NCBI GenBank assembly: GCA_937960625.1
Contig: CALGPD010000160.1
Coordinates: forward strand, 1-6,683
Direction: 5' to 3'
DNA length: 6,683 nucleotides
Source: an uncultured Spirochaetia bacterium
GTDB lineage: Bacteria; Spirochaetota; CALGPD01
The notes below the pieces were generated by a model. It saw nothing but the letters and a program-made list of their open reading frames with translations. It did not search any database and had not been told where the DNA came from. Position numbers and translations under genes: made by a program. Below are positions 6,540 through 6,683 of the stretch, piece after piece; within the stretch, counting starts at the first letter, position 1, and every line of letters starts with the position of its first letter.

Positions 6540-6556
6540 AAAATAAACTTATAAAC

Positions 6557-6585
6557 ATCTTATTTTTTATATTTATAAATGTCAA
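6557..6585 (-). promoter_or_regulatory. Sigma70-type promoter of the lipoprotein gene
   Basis: On the minus strand a perfect -35 TTGACA (6585-6580) is followed after exactly 17 bases by TAAGAT (6562-6557), four of six matches to TATAAT. The expected transcription start is near 6550, leaving a leader of about 25 bases that contains the ribosome binding site. The gene therefore probably has its own housekeeping promoter rather than relying on read-through from the GGDEF gene. Confidence 0.72.
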
Positions 6586-6628
6586 ACCAATTTTAAGTGA
6601 TTATATTTTAATGTGGTGATATACAGCA

Positions 6629-6683
6629 CTATCCGGCTTCTTTATACAGCTCAACTCTGTTGCTTCCGTTGTTTTTAGCTTTA
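6629..6683 (-). CDS. C-terminal end of a GGDEF-domain protein, probable diguanylate cyclase (partial)
   Basis: The minus-strand frame reads KAKNNGSNRVELYKEAG and stops at TAG 6631-6629; the rest lies beyond the window. The segment AKNNGSNRV matches the very end of GGDEF domains, where the consensus is roughly ALYxAKxxGRNRV. GGDEF proteins make cyclic di-GMP from two GTP, or act as receptors when the active site is lost; which applies cannot be told, as the GG[D/E]EF loop is not visible. It lies 104 bases upstream of the lipoprotein gene on the same strand. Only 17 residues support the call, but the motif is distinctive. Confidence 0.68.
   Translation of the reverse strand, partial: KAKNNGSNRVELYKEAG

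Noticed and set aside
1..6683. CRISPR arrays, tRNA or rRNA genes, insertion sequences, prophage or toxin-antitoxin modules
   Set aside because: No regularly spaced direct repeats, RNA gene signatures, transposase or integrase motifs, or terminal inverted repeats were seen.

Overview
The window looks like a chromosomal segment from an AT-rich member of the Spirochaetota. The main evidence is the hook protein FlgE. Its N-terminal sequence is close to remembered Treponema and Borrelia FlgE sequences, and it carries the lysine, cysteine and asparagine that build the lysinoalanine hook cross-link known from spirochaetes. The FlgD has a Tudor-like C-terminal half, and a neighbouring lipoprotein has a relaxed lipobox, both of which fit. 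The genus cannot be resolved from sequence alone.

Layout: (1) 1-41 probably holds the last codons of an unidentified plus-strand gene. (2) 42-278 has no supportable gene. (3) 279-599 on the minus strand is a small hypothetical gene, divergent from the hook genes. (4) 686-4441 on the plus strand is a compact hook-assembly cassette: fliK (hook-length control, GTG start), flgD (hook cap/scaffold) and flgE (hook subunit). fliK and flgD are 12 bp apart. flgD and flgE are separated by 87 bp that contain a hairpin with a competing alternative fold. (5) A strong intrinsic terminator at 4475-4509 closes the cassette. (6) 4512-6524 on the minus strand is a large, very AT-rich lipoprotein gene encoding about eleven WD40-like beta-propeller units, with its own good sigma70-type promoter and a TTG start. 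(7) 6629-6683 on the minus strand is the C-terminal tip of a GGDEF (diguanylate cyclase) protein cut by the window edge.

Functionally, FlgD caps the growing hook in the periplasm, FlgE polymerises beneath it, and FliK measures length and switches export specificity. In spirochaetes the FlgE subunits are then covalently cross-linked, which stiffens the hook of the periplasmic flagella. The sequence supports this directly: the three hook proteins total 1,216 residues and contain a single cysteine, FlgE Cys179, the predicted cross-linking residue. The cassette appears to be a stand-alone transcription unit rather than part of the large fla/mot operon known from Treponema and Borrelia. The points most worth a second look are the cross-link site, the flgD-flgE RNA structure, the isolated operon and the propeller lipoprotein.
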